Source: an uncultured Akkermansia sp.
GTDB taxonomy: Bacteria > Verrucomicrobiota > Verrucomicrobiia > Verrucomicrobiales > Akkermansiaceae
Length of the DNA: 33,862 bases
Assembly: GCA_900548895.1 (NCBI GenBank)
Contig: URLZ01000027.1
Span: 1-33,862, forward strand
Direction: 5' to 3'
The position numbers were made by a program, and so were the translations under genes. Every line of letters begins with the position of its first letter. Within the stretch, counting starts at the first letter, position 1. Positions 15,884 to 23,041 of this stretch are shown one piece after another. The notes beneath the pieces are model-generated. The model did not search any database, was not told the origin of the DNA, and worked only from the letters and a program-made list of their open reading frames with translations.

Positions 15884-17593
15884 TCACCTCGGGGTCGACC
15901 GTCGCGAAGCCGCCGCGCCACGCGAGCCGGACGGCACGGCATTGTGCGGAATCAGCGGCGGGAGCTGGTAGCGCAGGCGATGCCGCAGCAGCTCGTCATA
16001 ATCACGCTGCAAGTCCTCCGCCTGGTCGGGATAGAGCCGGATGAGCACCCGGTAGCGCGCGGCGCGCAACGAGTCGAGTTGGCGCTGCGCCAGCAGCAGC
16101 ACGTCCGTCTGCCCCGCGGTGCGGATCGCCGGCAGATGGATTTTCTCCATCGCAGCGATTGACGCCTCCAGCGAGCGAAGCTCCGCCTCCGCCGCACGGC
16201 GCTCCCCGCGGTTCAGATACAGCAAGCCGAGCAATGCGTGCTCCAGCCCGTCCGCCGCGCACACCAGGCAGCCGCTCTCCGGCGTTGAAGTCGCTTTCTC
16301 CGGCGCCGCGGCCTGGCGAGCCGCGCGAATGAGGGAGCGCGTCAGCCGAGCCCCCGGGCGCAGCATGGCGCGCAGCGGCATGAAGTGAGACTCCCAGCGC
16401 AGCAGCAGAACATCCGTCGAGCCCCCGCTCTCCGGCAGCGGCAGCGCATTGAGCTGCCGGCGCAGCTTCAGCGCCTCCGCCTCGCGGCCCAGCGAACTGA
16501 GCAGAGAACAGTGGCGCAGGCAGAGGAGCAGCCAGAGCTCGCGCTCCGCCCTCTCTCCCTCCGGCGGCGCCTCCGGGTACAGTCGACGACGCGCAGCACT
16601 CAGCACGCGCTCCGCCTCCGCCGTCTGCCCGGCGCGGTCCAGCGCATGCACCAGCAGCAGCTGCACCAGCGGATGCGACGGCAACTTCTCCGCCGCCCGC
16701 CGAGCCTGATCAACCGCCAGCGCGAGGCTCCCCTCATCGGGGGCAGCCTCGCGCACCTGCGCCCGACAAAAACACACCAGCGGATGATTCGGGAACAGGC
16801 GCCCCAGTTCCGCATCCACCGCCTCAAAGGCGCCGCCGAGGCCCTCGCCTTTCGATTGGCCATCCGTCAGGGCGGCCGAATCGGTCCCGGCGCTCTCCGG
16901 CTGATCAGCGGTCTCCTCAGCCACCTCGTCGACTACCTCTTCAGGATCCTCAGCCACATCTTCAGCCGGATCCTCAGCCACATCCTCGGCCGCCGAGGGC
17001 GCGAGCAGGCTCGGCGCGTGGTTCGCCGCCTCGAGCAGGCGCCAGCACTGAGACCAGGGATCGCGGCGATGCCCCTCGGCCCACGCATCATTGATCTGCC
17101 GCGCCTGATCCGTCTGCCCGACGGAGAGCGCCAGCAGCCAGCCGAGCATCGCCTCCTCAGTCGGTGTCGTCATCAGCCCCGAGGCCATCAGTGCCTCCAG
17201 CTCCTCGCGCACGCCCTGCGCCTCCTCCGGCCTCAGCGTGCGCAGCGCCAGCAGAGCCGCACGCGGCATCATCGCGCGAGAATCGCGCTCGCACGCCCGG
17301 CGAAAAGCCTCCTCCGCCCGCCCCTTGCTGCCGAGCAAAAACTCCTGAAGCCCCCGCTGCGTCAGCCGCTCCGCCTCTGCCTCCGCAGACGCCAGCGGCA
17401 GCACCACGAAACAGGGAGCCGAGCCGGCCGCCTCATCCTCCTCCGCGCGAGCCGCCGGAGACGTCGACTCCCCGCTACCTGATCGCCCTGCGGGCCCGCC
17501 GGCCTTCGCGGAGGATGGCGACGGCGCCGCTCCCCCTGCCGCCCAAGCGGGCAGCAGAGCCAAAGCCAGAATTGAAACAAGGCTGAGCTTCAT
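15884..17593 (-). CDS. Exported TPR-like repeat protein of unknown function
   Basis: A 569-residue protein beginning with a signal peptide (MKLSLVSILALALLPAWAAG), then a low-complexity Ala/Ser/Gly/Pro linker. The rest is helical with TPR-like pairs: LTQRGLQEFLLGSKGRAEEAFRRACERD, AMLGWLLALSVGQTDQARQINDAW, LVQLLLVHALDRAGQTAEAERVLSAARRR and LEHALLGLLYLNRGERRAAEAELRSLEAS. A central acidic insert (about 205-235) contains the repeated octad AEDVAEDP, encoded by a 24-bp direct repeat at about 16944-16984. ATG at 17593 is preferred over a GTG one codon earlier. TPR proteins of this sort scaffold envelope complexes; no partner is evident. Coding strand is G-rich, unlike the genes left of 12 kb. Confidence 0.82.
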   Translation of the reverse strand: MKLSLVSILALALLPAWAAGGAAPSPSSAKAGGPAGRSGSGESTSPAARAEEDEAAGSAPCFVVLPLASAEAEAERLTQRGLQEFLLGSKGRAEEAFRRACERDSRAMMPRAALLALRTLRPEEAQGVREELEALMASGLMTTPTEEAMLGWLLALSVGQTDQARQINDAWAEGHRRDPWSQCWRLLEAANHAPSLLAPSAAEDVAEDPAEDVAEDPEEVVDEVAEETADQPESAGTDSAALTDGQSKGEGLGGAFEAVDAELGRLFPNHPLVCFCRAQVREAAPDEGSLALAVDQARRAAEKLPSHPLVQLLLVHALDRAGQTAEAERVLSAARRRLYPEAPPEGERAERELWLLLCLRHCSLLSSLGREAEALKLRRQLNALPLPESGGSTDVLLLRWESHFMPLRAMLRPGARLTRSLIRAARQAAAPEKATSTPESGCLVCAADGLEHALLGLLYLNRGERRAAEAELRSLEASIAAMEKIHLPAIRTAGQTDVLLLAQRQLDSLRAARYRVLIRLYPDQAEDLQRDYDELLRHRLRYQLPPLIPHNAVPSGSRGAAASRRSTPR

Positions 17594-17765
17594 CACATCG
17601 GCACGGGGTGAACGAACGGAACAAGGGGGAAAGTCGAGAAATCAAGTCGACCGGGGAAAGGGGAGCTCATGTACACTCGGGCGGAAAGGCGGGAAGGCAG
17701 AGATGCCGGCCCAGGACTTCACGCCTTCGCGCCGGGCCCCGGGCCGAGCCCGTAGCTTCGGCGGC

Positions 17766-17799
17766 GTCGGCGGTGCAGAAAACTCCCGGCACCGCCGAC
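17766..17799 (-). terminator. Strong hairpin downstream of argS
   Basis: A perfect 11-bp inverted repeat (GTCGGCGGTGC at 17766-17776 with 17789-17799) and a 12-nt loop, 18 nt past the argS stop. No T-run follows on the minus strand, so it is either a U-less terminator or a 3'-end stabilising structure. Confidence 0.5.
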
Positions 17800-17816
17800 G
17801 AAGCCGCGCGCCGCAT

Positions 17817-19574
17817 TTACATGCGCTCCGGCATCGTAATGCCGAGCAGCCCCATGCCCTGGCGCAGCACGCGCGCCGTCAGCTCGCAGAGCGCCAGACG
17901 GCTCTCGCGAACCGCCCCCTCGCTCCGCAGCACCGGGCAGGCCTCGTAATAGCTGTGGAAGGCACGCGCCAGCTCGTAGAGGTAGGCCGCCAGCAGATTC
18001 GGGCGGCAGTCGTCCAGCGTCGCCGGCACCACCTCCGAGAAGCGCACCAGCAGGCGCGCGAGGTGAATCTCCGCCTCCTCCGTCAGCAGCATCGCCTCCG
18101 GCGCGCGGAACTCACCCTCGATCTTGCGGAAAATCGAGCGCGTGCGCACATAGCTGTTCTGGAGATACGGAGCCGTATCGCCCGAGAGCGCCAGCATCTT
18201 GTCCCAGTCAAAAATGTAATCGCTCATGCGATTCTGCGACAACTCCGCAAACTTGATCGCGCCGATGCCCACCGCGTGAGCCACCGCCGCCTTCTCCTCC
18301 GCCGGCATCGTCGGGCTCTTCTCCTCGACCACCTTCGCCGCGCGAGACACCGCCTCATCGATCACATCCTGCAAACTCACCGTATCGCCCGAGCGCGTCT
18401 TGAAGGGGCGGCGATCCTTGCCGAGAATCGAGCCGAAGGCCACGAAGCGCAGATCCGCCCCCTTGACACCGCGCATGCGCTCAATGTCGAAAATCTGGCG
18501 GAAATGTTTCTCCTGCGGAGCGCCCACCACGTACCAGATCGAATCCGCGTGAAAATGCTCGAAGCGATAATCCAGCGTCGCTAAATCCGTCGTCGCGTAG
18601 AGGAAGCCGCCGTCCGCCTTGCGGATGATCGCCGGCACCGGTACCCACTCCCCGTCCTTCTGCACCAGGAAGGGGTCATTCTGCGGCTTGTGGAAGCCGT
18701 CCGAGAACACGCAGACCGCCCCGTCGCTCACCCGGGCAATCCCCTTCGCCAGCAAATCCTCCACCAGCGGGCCCAGCGCATCATTGTATGCGCTCTCGCC
18801 CAGCCAGTAGTCGAAGTGAATGTCCAGCTCATCGTAAATCTTGTTCAGGCCGCGCTTCGTCACCGCAATGCAGCGCTCCCAGATCGCGCGGTTCTCGGGA
18901 TCGCCGCTCTGAAGCTTCACCAGCTCCTCCTTGCAGCGGGGCAGCAGCGTCGCATCCTCCTTGCACATCGCATTCACGCGCTTGTAGACATCGAGCAGCG
19001 CCTCAATCGGATCCGCCTCCAGCGCCTCCTGGCTCAGGCAGTTTTTCCAGCCCCAGAGAATCATCCCGAACTGCGTCCCCCAGTCGCCGATGTGGTTGTC
19101 CGCAATCACGCGGTGCCCCATGAAGCGCGCCAGACGCGCCAGCGTGTCGCCGATAATCGTCGAGCGGATGTGCCCCACGTGCATCGGCTTGGCCACATTC
19201 GGCGCTGAGAAATCGATCACAATCGTCTTCGGCTCCGCCACCGTCGGCACCCCCAGGCGGGGATCGTCGAGCATCGCGCGCGTGCGCGTCGCGTAATACG
19301 TCGGCTTGATGCGGAAGTTGATGAAACCCGGCCCGGCAATCTCCGCCGTCGCCATCTCATCCTCGCCGAGCTCCTCCAGCACCCGGCCCGCGAGCGCGCG
19401 GGGATTCATGCGCGCCTGCTTCGCGAGCATCATGGCGGCATTGCTCTGGTAATCACCGAAGCGGAGGTCCTGCGAAGGCGTCACGGCTGCCTTGAAATCG
19501 GCGGGCAGCGCATCGCCGAGCACGGTGGCGACGGCCTTGGTCAGCTTGTCGGAAAGTAGGGTTGGTATAGTCAT
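17817..19574 (-). CDS. argS: Arginyl-tRNA synthetase
   Basis: A 585-residue class I aminoacyl-tRNA synthetase charging tRNA-Arg. The N-terminal Add-1 domain contains FGDYQSNAAMMLAK and AGPGFINFRI. The catalytic Rossmann domain opens with VIDFSAPNVAKPMHVGHIRSTIIGD, where HVGH (132-135) is the HIGH signature, and continues with DNHIGDWGTQFGMIL. Later come VGAPQEKHFRQIF, KTRSGDTVSLQDVIDEA and the C-terminal DALR anticodon-binding domain (YLQNSYVRTRSIFRK to TMPERM). As in most ArgRS, the KMSKS loop is degenerate (FKTRSGD), which is normal for the family. Start ATG 19574 has a consensus-like promoter with a very short (about 8 nt) leader and no Shine-Dalgarno. A hairpin follows the stop. Confidence 0.97.
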   Translation of the reverse strand: MTIPTLLSDKLTKAVATVLGDALPADFKAAVTPSQDLRFGDYQSNAAMMLAKQARMNPRALAGRVLEELGEDEMATAEIAGPGFINFRIKPTYYATRTRAMLDDPRLGVPTVAEPKTIVIDFSAPNVAKPMHVGHIRSTIIGDTLARLARFMGHRVIADNHIGDWGTQFGMILWGWKNCLSQEALEADPIEALLDVYKRVNAMCKEDATLLPRCKEELVKLQSGDPENRAIWERCIAVTKRGLNKIYDELDIHFDYWLGESAYNDALGPLVEDLLAKGIARVSDGAVCVFSDGFHKPQNDPFLVQKDGEWVPVPAIIRKADGGFLYATTDLATLDYRFEHFHADSIWYVVGAPQEKHFRQIFDIERMRGVKGADLRFVAFGSILGKDRRPFKTRSGDTVSLQDVIDEAVSRAAKVVEEKSPTMPAEEKAAVAHAVGIGAIKFAELSQNRMSDYIFDWDKMLALSGDTAPYLQNSYVRTRSIFRKIEGEFRAPEAMLLTEEAEIHLARLLVRFSEVVPATLDDCRPNLLAAYLYELARAFHSYYEACPVLRSEGAVRESRLALCELTARVLRQGMGLLGITMPERM

Positions 19575-19588
19575 GTTCGTTCGCGCCT

Positions 19589-19617
19589 TTTATACACTTT
19601 CCCGGCCTCTTTGTCAA
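19589..19617 (-). promoter_or_regulatory. Promoter of argS with ultrashort leader
   Basis: Minus strand: TTGACA (19612-19617), 17 bp, TATAAA (19589-19594), 14 nt from the ATG. The -35 is a perfect match. The predicted leader is about 8 nt, too short for a T-box or attenuator. Confidence 0.82.
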
Positions 19618-19648
19618 ACATTCTGAGGCCGTGGAGCAGGCGCGCGTG

Positions 19649-19664
19649 TGTTCCACGTGGAACA
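19649..19664. other. parS: parS site 2 (ParB-binding palindrome)
   Basis: A second perfect TGTTCCACGTGGAACA; the palindrome extends to 18 bp (19648-19665). It lies about 30 bp upstream of the argS promoter in the intergenic gap. Confidence 0.85.
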
Positions 19665-19974
19665 CGGAGCAGACGAAAGCGTCCCATCCTCGCCAGCCTG
19701 CGGAAGCGCGTGGAGAGAGCATGGTAACGCGAGCTCGCCGGAGCAAAAGCGGGCTGAGCGGGAGCTCTGAGCTGAGTGAGCGAGAGTGTGGGGGATGAGC
19801 GCGCGGGGAAGCGGGGCGTTGCGGAATGGGATACGGGAGTGTTGACCGGGATGCGTTCGGAGGAGATGGAAGATCGGGAGATATGGCGCCGGACGCGACA
19901 GGCCCCCGTGCTGCGGGCGGAGCGGCTACTGTGAAGGGAGCGTGAGGCGCTTTCGAAAAAGAGCGAGAAAGAGC

Positions 19975-20004
19975 TTGCCAAAGCCGCCCCTCCGTGGTAA
20001 TAAT
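19975..20004 (+). promoter_or_regulatory. Promoter candidate for the 6S-like RNA
   Basis: Plus strand: TTGCCA (19975-19980), 18 bp, AATAAT (19999-20004), within the AT-rich word TAATAATAAT. It predicts a start near 20011. Confidence 0.5.
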
Positions 20005-20010
20005 AATGCA

Positions 20011-20190
20011 GCTGCCGTGTGCGTGACACGTGGACATCAAGGCCCGGACCGTTGTAATAAAACAAGGGGCTTCCGCCTTCAGGGATCACATGTTCCGTCC
20101 CACGAGGATACCTCAGAAGATCCCGGCTTCGCACCCACCTATACAGAAGGGAACGTGGCTCTTCTCCCACTGACGGCACGGCGGTGATCC
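20011..20190 (+). ncRNA. Candidate structured RNA, possibly 6S RNA
   Basis: A ~180-nt segment between a promoter-like pair and a terminator-like hairpin that can fold as one long rod with a large central bubble, the 6S RNA shape. Nested pairings I can trace: GCCGTG (about 20014) with CACGGC (about 20178), GTGG (about 20030) with CCAC (about 20167), AAGGCC (20039-20044) with GGC-T-CTT (about 20158), and an apical GGGATC with GATCCC. Between these lie an AT-rich 5' bubble strand (GTTGTAATAAAACAAG) and a 3' strand with CACCCACCTATACAG, which recalls the GCACCCACCTTGAAC word of gammaproteobacterial 6S. 6S RNA sequesters sigma70 RNA polymerase. The identity is inferred from shape and flanking signals; a covariance-model search is needed, and another structured RNA is possible. 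Confidence 0.4.
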
Positions 20191-20199
20191 TTTTCTCGA

Positions 20200-20239
20200 G
20201 ACGCCTCCCCGGCTCAGCGCCGCGGAGGCGTCGCTTTGT
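20200..20239 (+). terminator. Hairpin ending the 6S-like RNA
   Basis: GACGCCTCC (20200-20208) pairs perfectly with GGAGGCGTC (20224-20232) around a GC-rich loop and is followed by GCTTTGT. The T-run is short. A further T-run (CCTTTTC) just before the hairpin may be where the RNA body ends. Confidence 0.5.
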
Positions 20240-20631
20240 ATCGGGAGCGGGGGCTTTCCGAGTCGAGGCGCGGAACCGTCGCGACGCGTCCGGCGGTTTC
20301 ATGAAGAGACTGCAGCCCTCCATCGGCATTGCCGTCGCTCGGTCACGCACCTGCTCCTCGCTCCCGGTTGGCTGCGCACCCCGACTGTGCACCCCGACTG
20401 TGCACTCCGACTGCATGCTCCGTCCGGCATCACGCAGCGAGCGCCCTGTCGTTCACTCAGCCGAGCCGTGCGCTCCCCGAAGCTTCGGCGGAGTGACTTC
20501 TCCCCCTTCTCGCGGGCTGCCTCCTCCCTCGCTTCGGCTCCATCCCTCGCCGACCCCAGCAGCGGTGACCGGGAACGAGGGAGCGCAGGGCCGAGCCTGA
20601 GGTCGTGCCCGCGGCACCGGGCTCTGAGCCC
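20240..20631. other. Non-coding gap, nothing identified
   Basis: About 390 bases between the hairpin and the 3' end of the cysteine-cluster gene. It holds a short direct repeat (CCCCGACTGTGCAC... around 20382-20405) but no supported gene, promoter or RNA. Long open frames crossing it are Arg/Ser/Pro-rich and resemble no protein I know. Confidence 0.45.
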
Positions 20632-21417
20632 TCAGCCTTCGCGGAGACCCGCTTCGCTGAGCTCCGGCAACTCGGCCAGAACGACGTAGTGCGCGTCGTA
20701 GGGGCGGATCGTCTGCGGCAGGCGCCGGGCGTGCTCCACGAGGGCGGCGCGCAGGGGCCCCAGCGCCTCATCGCACAGCCGCGGCAGCAGCGATGCCGGT
20801 ACACCCGGGCAGGCGCTGTAGCAGCCGATCACCACTTTCCCGTGAGTCGGAGCGGCGGGAGTTGAGCCCTGTCTCTCCGAAGCGTCGCCACGCGCCGGGC
20901 TGCCCTGTGTTGCGTCACCGCTTCCGCTGCGGGTGCACTCCGGGCAGCCTTGCGCTCCGCCGTCGCGCTCCACGTGGAGCGAAGCGGGGATTGCTCCCGC
21001 AGCGAAGTCCGACACCACGCCGTCGGCTCGGTCCGGATGCGCTGCACGTGACGCCGCAGCGCGGCAAAGGGGCGTTGTGGGCTCGGCGCCGCTCTCGTCC
21101 TCGGGGAGCAGGCGCATCAGGCGAAGCGGCCAGAGGCGGCATTCAAAGGGCCGCTGCTCACGCGGTAGCGTGCAGCCGGAAGAGGCGTCGAGCATCGGGC
21201 AGGGAGCCTCCGCGCTCGCATCATCGGGCGGGAAGCGGAGGGCGAAGGTGATTGAGCCGTCGACGCGCTCCATGAGGGGCGGCGGCGGATTCAGCTCGCG
21301 ATACAGGGCGACGAGCTCGGGCTCGATGGCCGGCGTCTCCCAGGCGCTGGAGCGCTGAAAGTGGCAGCAGAGGCGGCAGGCGGCGCAGTCTTGGGCGCGC
21401 AAGAGATGAGTCAACAT
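20632..21417 (-). CDS. YkgJ-family cysteine cluster protein
   Basis: A 261-residue protein with the family's N-terminal metal-binding cluster CAACRLCC (Cys11, 14, 17, 18) and the second cluster CPMLDASSGCTLPREQRPFECRLWP (Cys73, 82, 93), the CxxxxxxxxC...RPxxCRxxP pattern of YkgJ/UPF0153 proteins, thought to bind zinc or an Fe-S cluster. Known members are about 110-200 residues; here a low-complexity hydrophilic insert (about 125-190; Gly, Ser, Ala, Thr, Asp, Arg rich) lengthens it. A degenerate parS-like palindrome (20966-20981) lies inside that insert. Function of the family is poorly defined. The start ATG directly precedes the first cluster as usual. No clear promoter was found; the upstream DNA is unusually G+T-rich on the + strand. 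Confidence 0.85.
   Translation of the reverse strand: MLTHLLRAQDCAACRLCCHFQRSSAWETPAIEPELVALYRELNPPPPLMERVDGSITFALRFPPDDASAEAPCPMLDASSGCTLPREQRPFECRLWPLRLMRLLPEDESGAEPTTPLCRAAASRAAHPDRADGVVSDFAAGAIPASLHVERDGGAQGCPECTRSGSGDATQGSPARGDASERQGSTPAAPTHGKVVIGCYSACPGVPASLLPRLCDEALGPLRAALVEHARRLPQTIRPYDAHYVVLAELPELSEAGLREG
20966..20981. other. Degenerate parS-like palindrome inside a coding region
   Basis: CGCTCCACGTGGAGCG is a perfect palindrome sharing 12 of 16 positions, including the whole CCACGTGG core, with the three perfect parS copies. It lies within the low-complexity insert of the cysteine-cluster gene. ParB binding is uncertain. Confidence 0.3.
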
Positions 21418-21802
21418 GGCAGTGTGGAGGGTGTTTTGGTCGTGTGGAGTGGTGAGGTTTTGCGAGTTTTTTGTGTGGGACGGTCCGGTTGAGGAGGTTG
21501 AGTGGTGATGTCCGAGTGGTGTGGTGTCCGAAAAGTGAGGTCACGGGAGAGCCGCCGGGCGGTGTTGTCCGGAGGGAGACGGTGGTGCGGCGGCCGAAGC
21601 GCGTGCTCTGGGGGGCGTGGTCTCGTGCGGGCGTGGTTTCTGCAAACGTAGTGATGGAGCTGCCCTGAGGCTGCGGGTGACCTGTGACCACGTGGAACGC
21701 TCCGGCGGGGAGGTGTGGCGAGAAGGGGCTGCGTCGTGGGTTCGGCGTGGATGCGAGCGCTCTCTCAGCTCGTCGCCGCCGCTGTCGAAAAGGCTCGGAC
21801 CG
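21418..21802. other. Intergenic block with strong G+T strand bias
   Basis: The first ~260 bases (21418-21680) are dominated by G and T on the + strand (words such as GTGTGGAGGGTGTTTTGG and GAGTGGTGTGGTGTCC) with few C or A, although genes on both sides are C-rich on that strand. No gene is supported. Near 21684-21699 a half-conserved parS-like word (GTGACCACGTGGAACG) occurs, probably by chance. No promoter for the cysteine-cluster gene is evident. Confidence 0.5.
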
Positions 21803-22840
21803 TTAACGCGCTGCCGCCCCTTTCGCATCCTCCTCTTCACGGCGCGACTCTGCCTCGGGCACCTCGGCTGCGGTCGGGGAGGCGCCGGGAAAATCCTCTT
21901 CGGAGTCGGCGGGCAGCGCATCCCACTTCTCGACCAGCCGGCAGGGCTTGTAGGACAGCTTCGCCTGGCGCAGACCCTCCAGCCCGAGATCCTCCTCGCG
22001 GTTGATCAGTTCCGCGGAGCTGAGGCGTCGCGCCGTCTCGCGGTTGATGAGGGCGTAGGCTCCGCGGAAGTCCGGGTGGCACTTTTCGTAGTGTACATCC
22101 GCCACGCTAGGGCTGATGAAGCTCGTGAGCGCCATCGCCGCCGGTCGGCCCCCCACGCGCAGCAGCGTCCCCTCCAGAGACAGCGGCGCGCGCAGCCGCA
22201 GCGCCGCGTCGATGGCGCGCCACTCGTGTTGCAGCGCGCGGGGCGAGCCGCCCGCCGCCGAGCTCATCGAATCGAGCCAAGCCTCAGCCACCTCCCGAAA
22301 AGCGTCGACATTGCCCTCGTGCAGCGGCTCCGCCTCCGCGTCCGCATGATCGCGCAGAAAGCGCGACACGTGGTTGCGCTTGGAGTGATAGGCCGTGCCC
22401 GGCAGCTCCGCCAAATCGCTGCGGCGGTACAGATAATCATCATTGCCGCGCGCGCAGTGAAAGCGCCATGCCCCCGGGCGGAGGCGCTCGAGCCGCTCCT
22501 TCTCCGCCGGACTCAGCAGGCAGAAGCGCAGGGCGCGCCCCCTCTCCCGCGCGTCCTCCTCGAGGCGCCGCAGGGCTGCCTCCGCTCGCCGCAGCGCCTC
22601 GTCGCCCGAATCGAGCAGCGAGGGTGCGCAGGGAAAGGTGTAGCCGCAGAGGCGGGCGCGGTCGCCGTAGTGGCGATACAGCACCCCGTCCTCCAGCGCG
22701 ATCTCGGTGTCGTATTTGGGAGCGAGCAAAAGGAGGTTGACCCACGCCAGATCGCTGTTCACGGCACGGGCGCCGGCAACGATGCGCCGCAGCGCGTCGC
22801 CGTCATCGAGCTCGGGGCGGTGAAAGGAGAGAGGGGCCAC
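21803..22840 (-). CDS. DUF2156 (LPG_synthase_C-like) acyltransferase-fold protein
   Basis: A 345-residue protein matching the DUF2156 family, related to the C-terminal aminoacyl-transfer domain of phosphatidylglycerol lysyltransferase (tandem GNAT folds). Features: KYDTEIALEDGVLYRHYGDRARLCGYTFP in the first GNAT half, the motif GTAYHSKRNHVSRFLRDH (about 148-165), GTLLRVGGRPAAMAL, and the C-terminal YALINRETARRL...INREEDLGLEGLRQAKLSYKPCRLVEKW that defines the family. No membrane helices, so this is the soluble stand-alone type, whose substrate is unknown. The GTG at 22840 is chosen because upstream in-frame codons run through parS 3 and lack coding character. A charged, Glu/Ala-rich tail follows the domain. 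Confidence 0.86.
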   Translation of the reverse strand: MAPLSFHRPELDDGDALRRIVAGARAVNSDLAWVNLLLLAPKYDTEIALEDGVLYRHYGDRARLCGYTFPCAPSLLDSGDEALRRAEAALRRLEEDARERGRALRFCLLSPAEKERLERLRPGAWRFHCARGNDDYLYRRSDLAELPGTAYHSKRNHVSRFLRDHADAEAEPLHEGNVDAFREVAEAWLDSMSSAAGGSPRALQHEWRAIDAALRLRAPLSLEGTLLRVGGRPAAMALTSFISPSVADVHYEKCHPDFRGAYALINRETARRLSSAELINREEDLGLEGLRQAKLSYKPCRLVEKWDALPADSEEDFPGASPTAAEVPEAESRREEEDAKGAAAR

Positions 22841-22889
22841 GCCTTCTCTTGTATCGCAGATGGGCGCGGCTGTCAAGTTTTGTTCTCCG

Positions 22890-22905
22890 TGTTCCACGTG
22901 GAACA
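22890..22905. other. parS: parS site 3 (ParB-binding palindrome)
   Basis: A third perfect TGTTCCACGTGGAACA, in the divergent intergenic region between the DUF2156 gene and the DUF805 gene. The G/C bias of the + strand changes from C-rich to G-rich around this point. Confidence 0.85.
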
Positions 22906-22969
22906 TTTGTGCCCGCGGGAGGGCAGTAGTGCCGCGCCCGCGCATGACACGCTCAGCTCTCTCTTGGTG

Positions 22970-22998
22970 TTGACAGTGACAGGCGGAACGTCTATCAT
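22970..22998 (+). promoter_or_regulatory. Promoter of the GYF_2/DUF805 gene
   Basis: TTGACA (22970-22975), 17 bp, TATCAT (22993-22998). The -35 is perfect and the -10 is 5/6. An ATG overlapping the -10 cannot be used, so the gene starts at 23042 with a leader of about 37 nt containing GGGAG. Confidence 0.82.
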
Positions 22999-23041
22999 GA
23001 CGCGGTGCTCTCTCCCTCGCAGCGGGAGCACCCGCTCGGGC

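Noticed and set aside
16385..17482. A 365-codon plus-strand frame opposite the TPR-like gene
   Set aside because: Extremely Arg/Leu/Gln-rich antisense; the minus strand has a signal peptide and TPR-like repeats.
19571..20416. A 281-codon minus-strand frame upstream of argS
   Set aside because: Ser/Arg-rich with no domain. It crosses parS 2, the argS promoter and the 6S-like RNA, so it is better explained as non-coding.
21684..21699. Half-conserved parS-like word GTGACCACGTGGAACG
   Set aside because: Only 11 of 16 positions match and the left half is not palindromic; probably chance in GC-rich DNA.
21617..23041. Upstream extension of the DUF805 gene frame, about 475 codons
   Set aside because: It runs antisense through the DUF2156 gene and across the promoter at 22970-22998, so it cannot be transcribed from that promoter, and it is Arg/Gln-rich.
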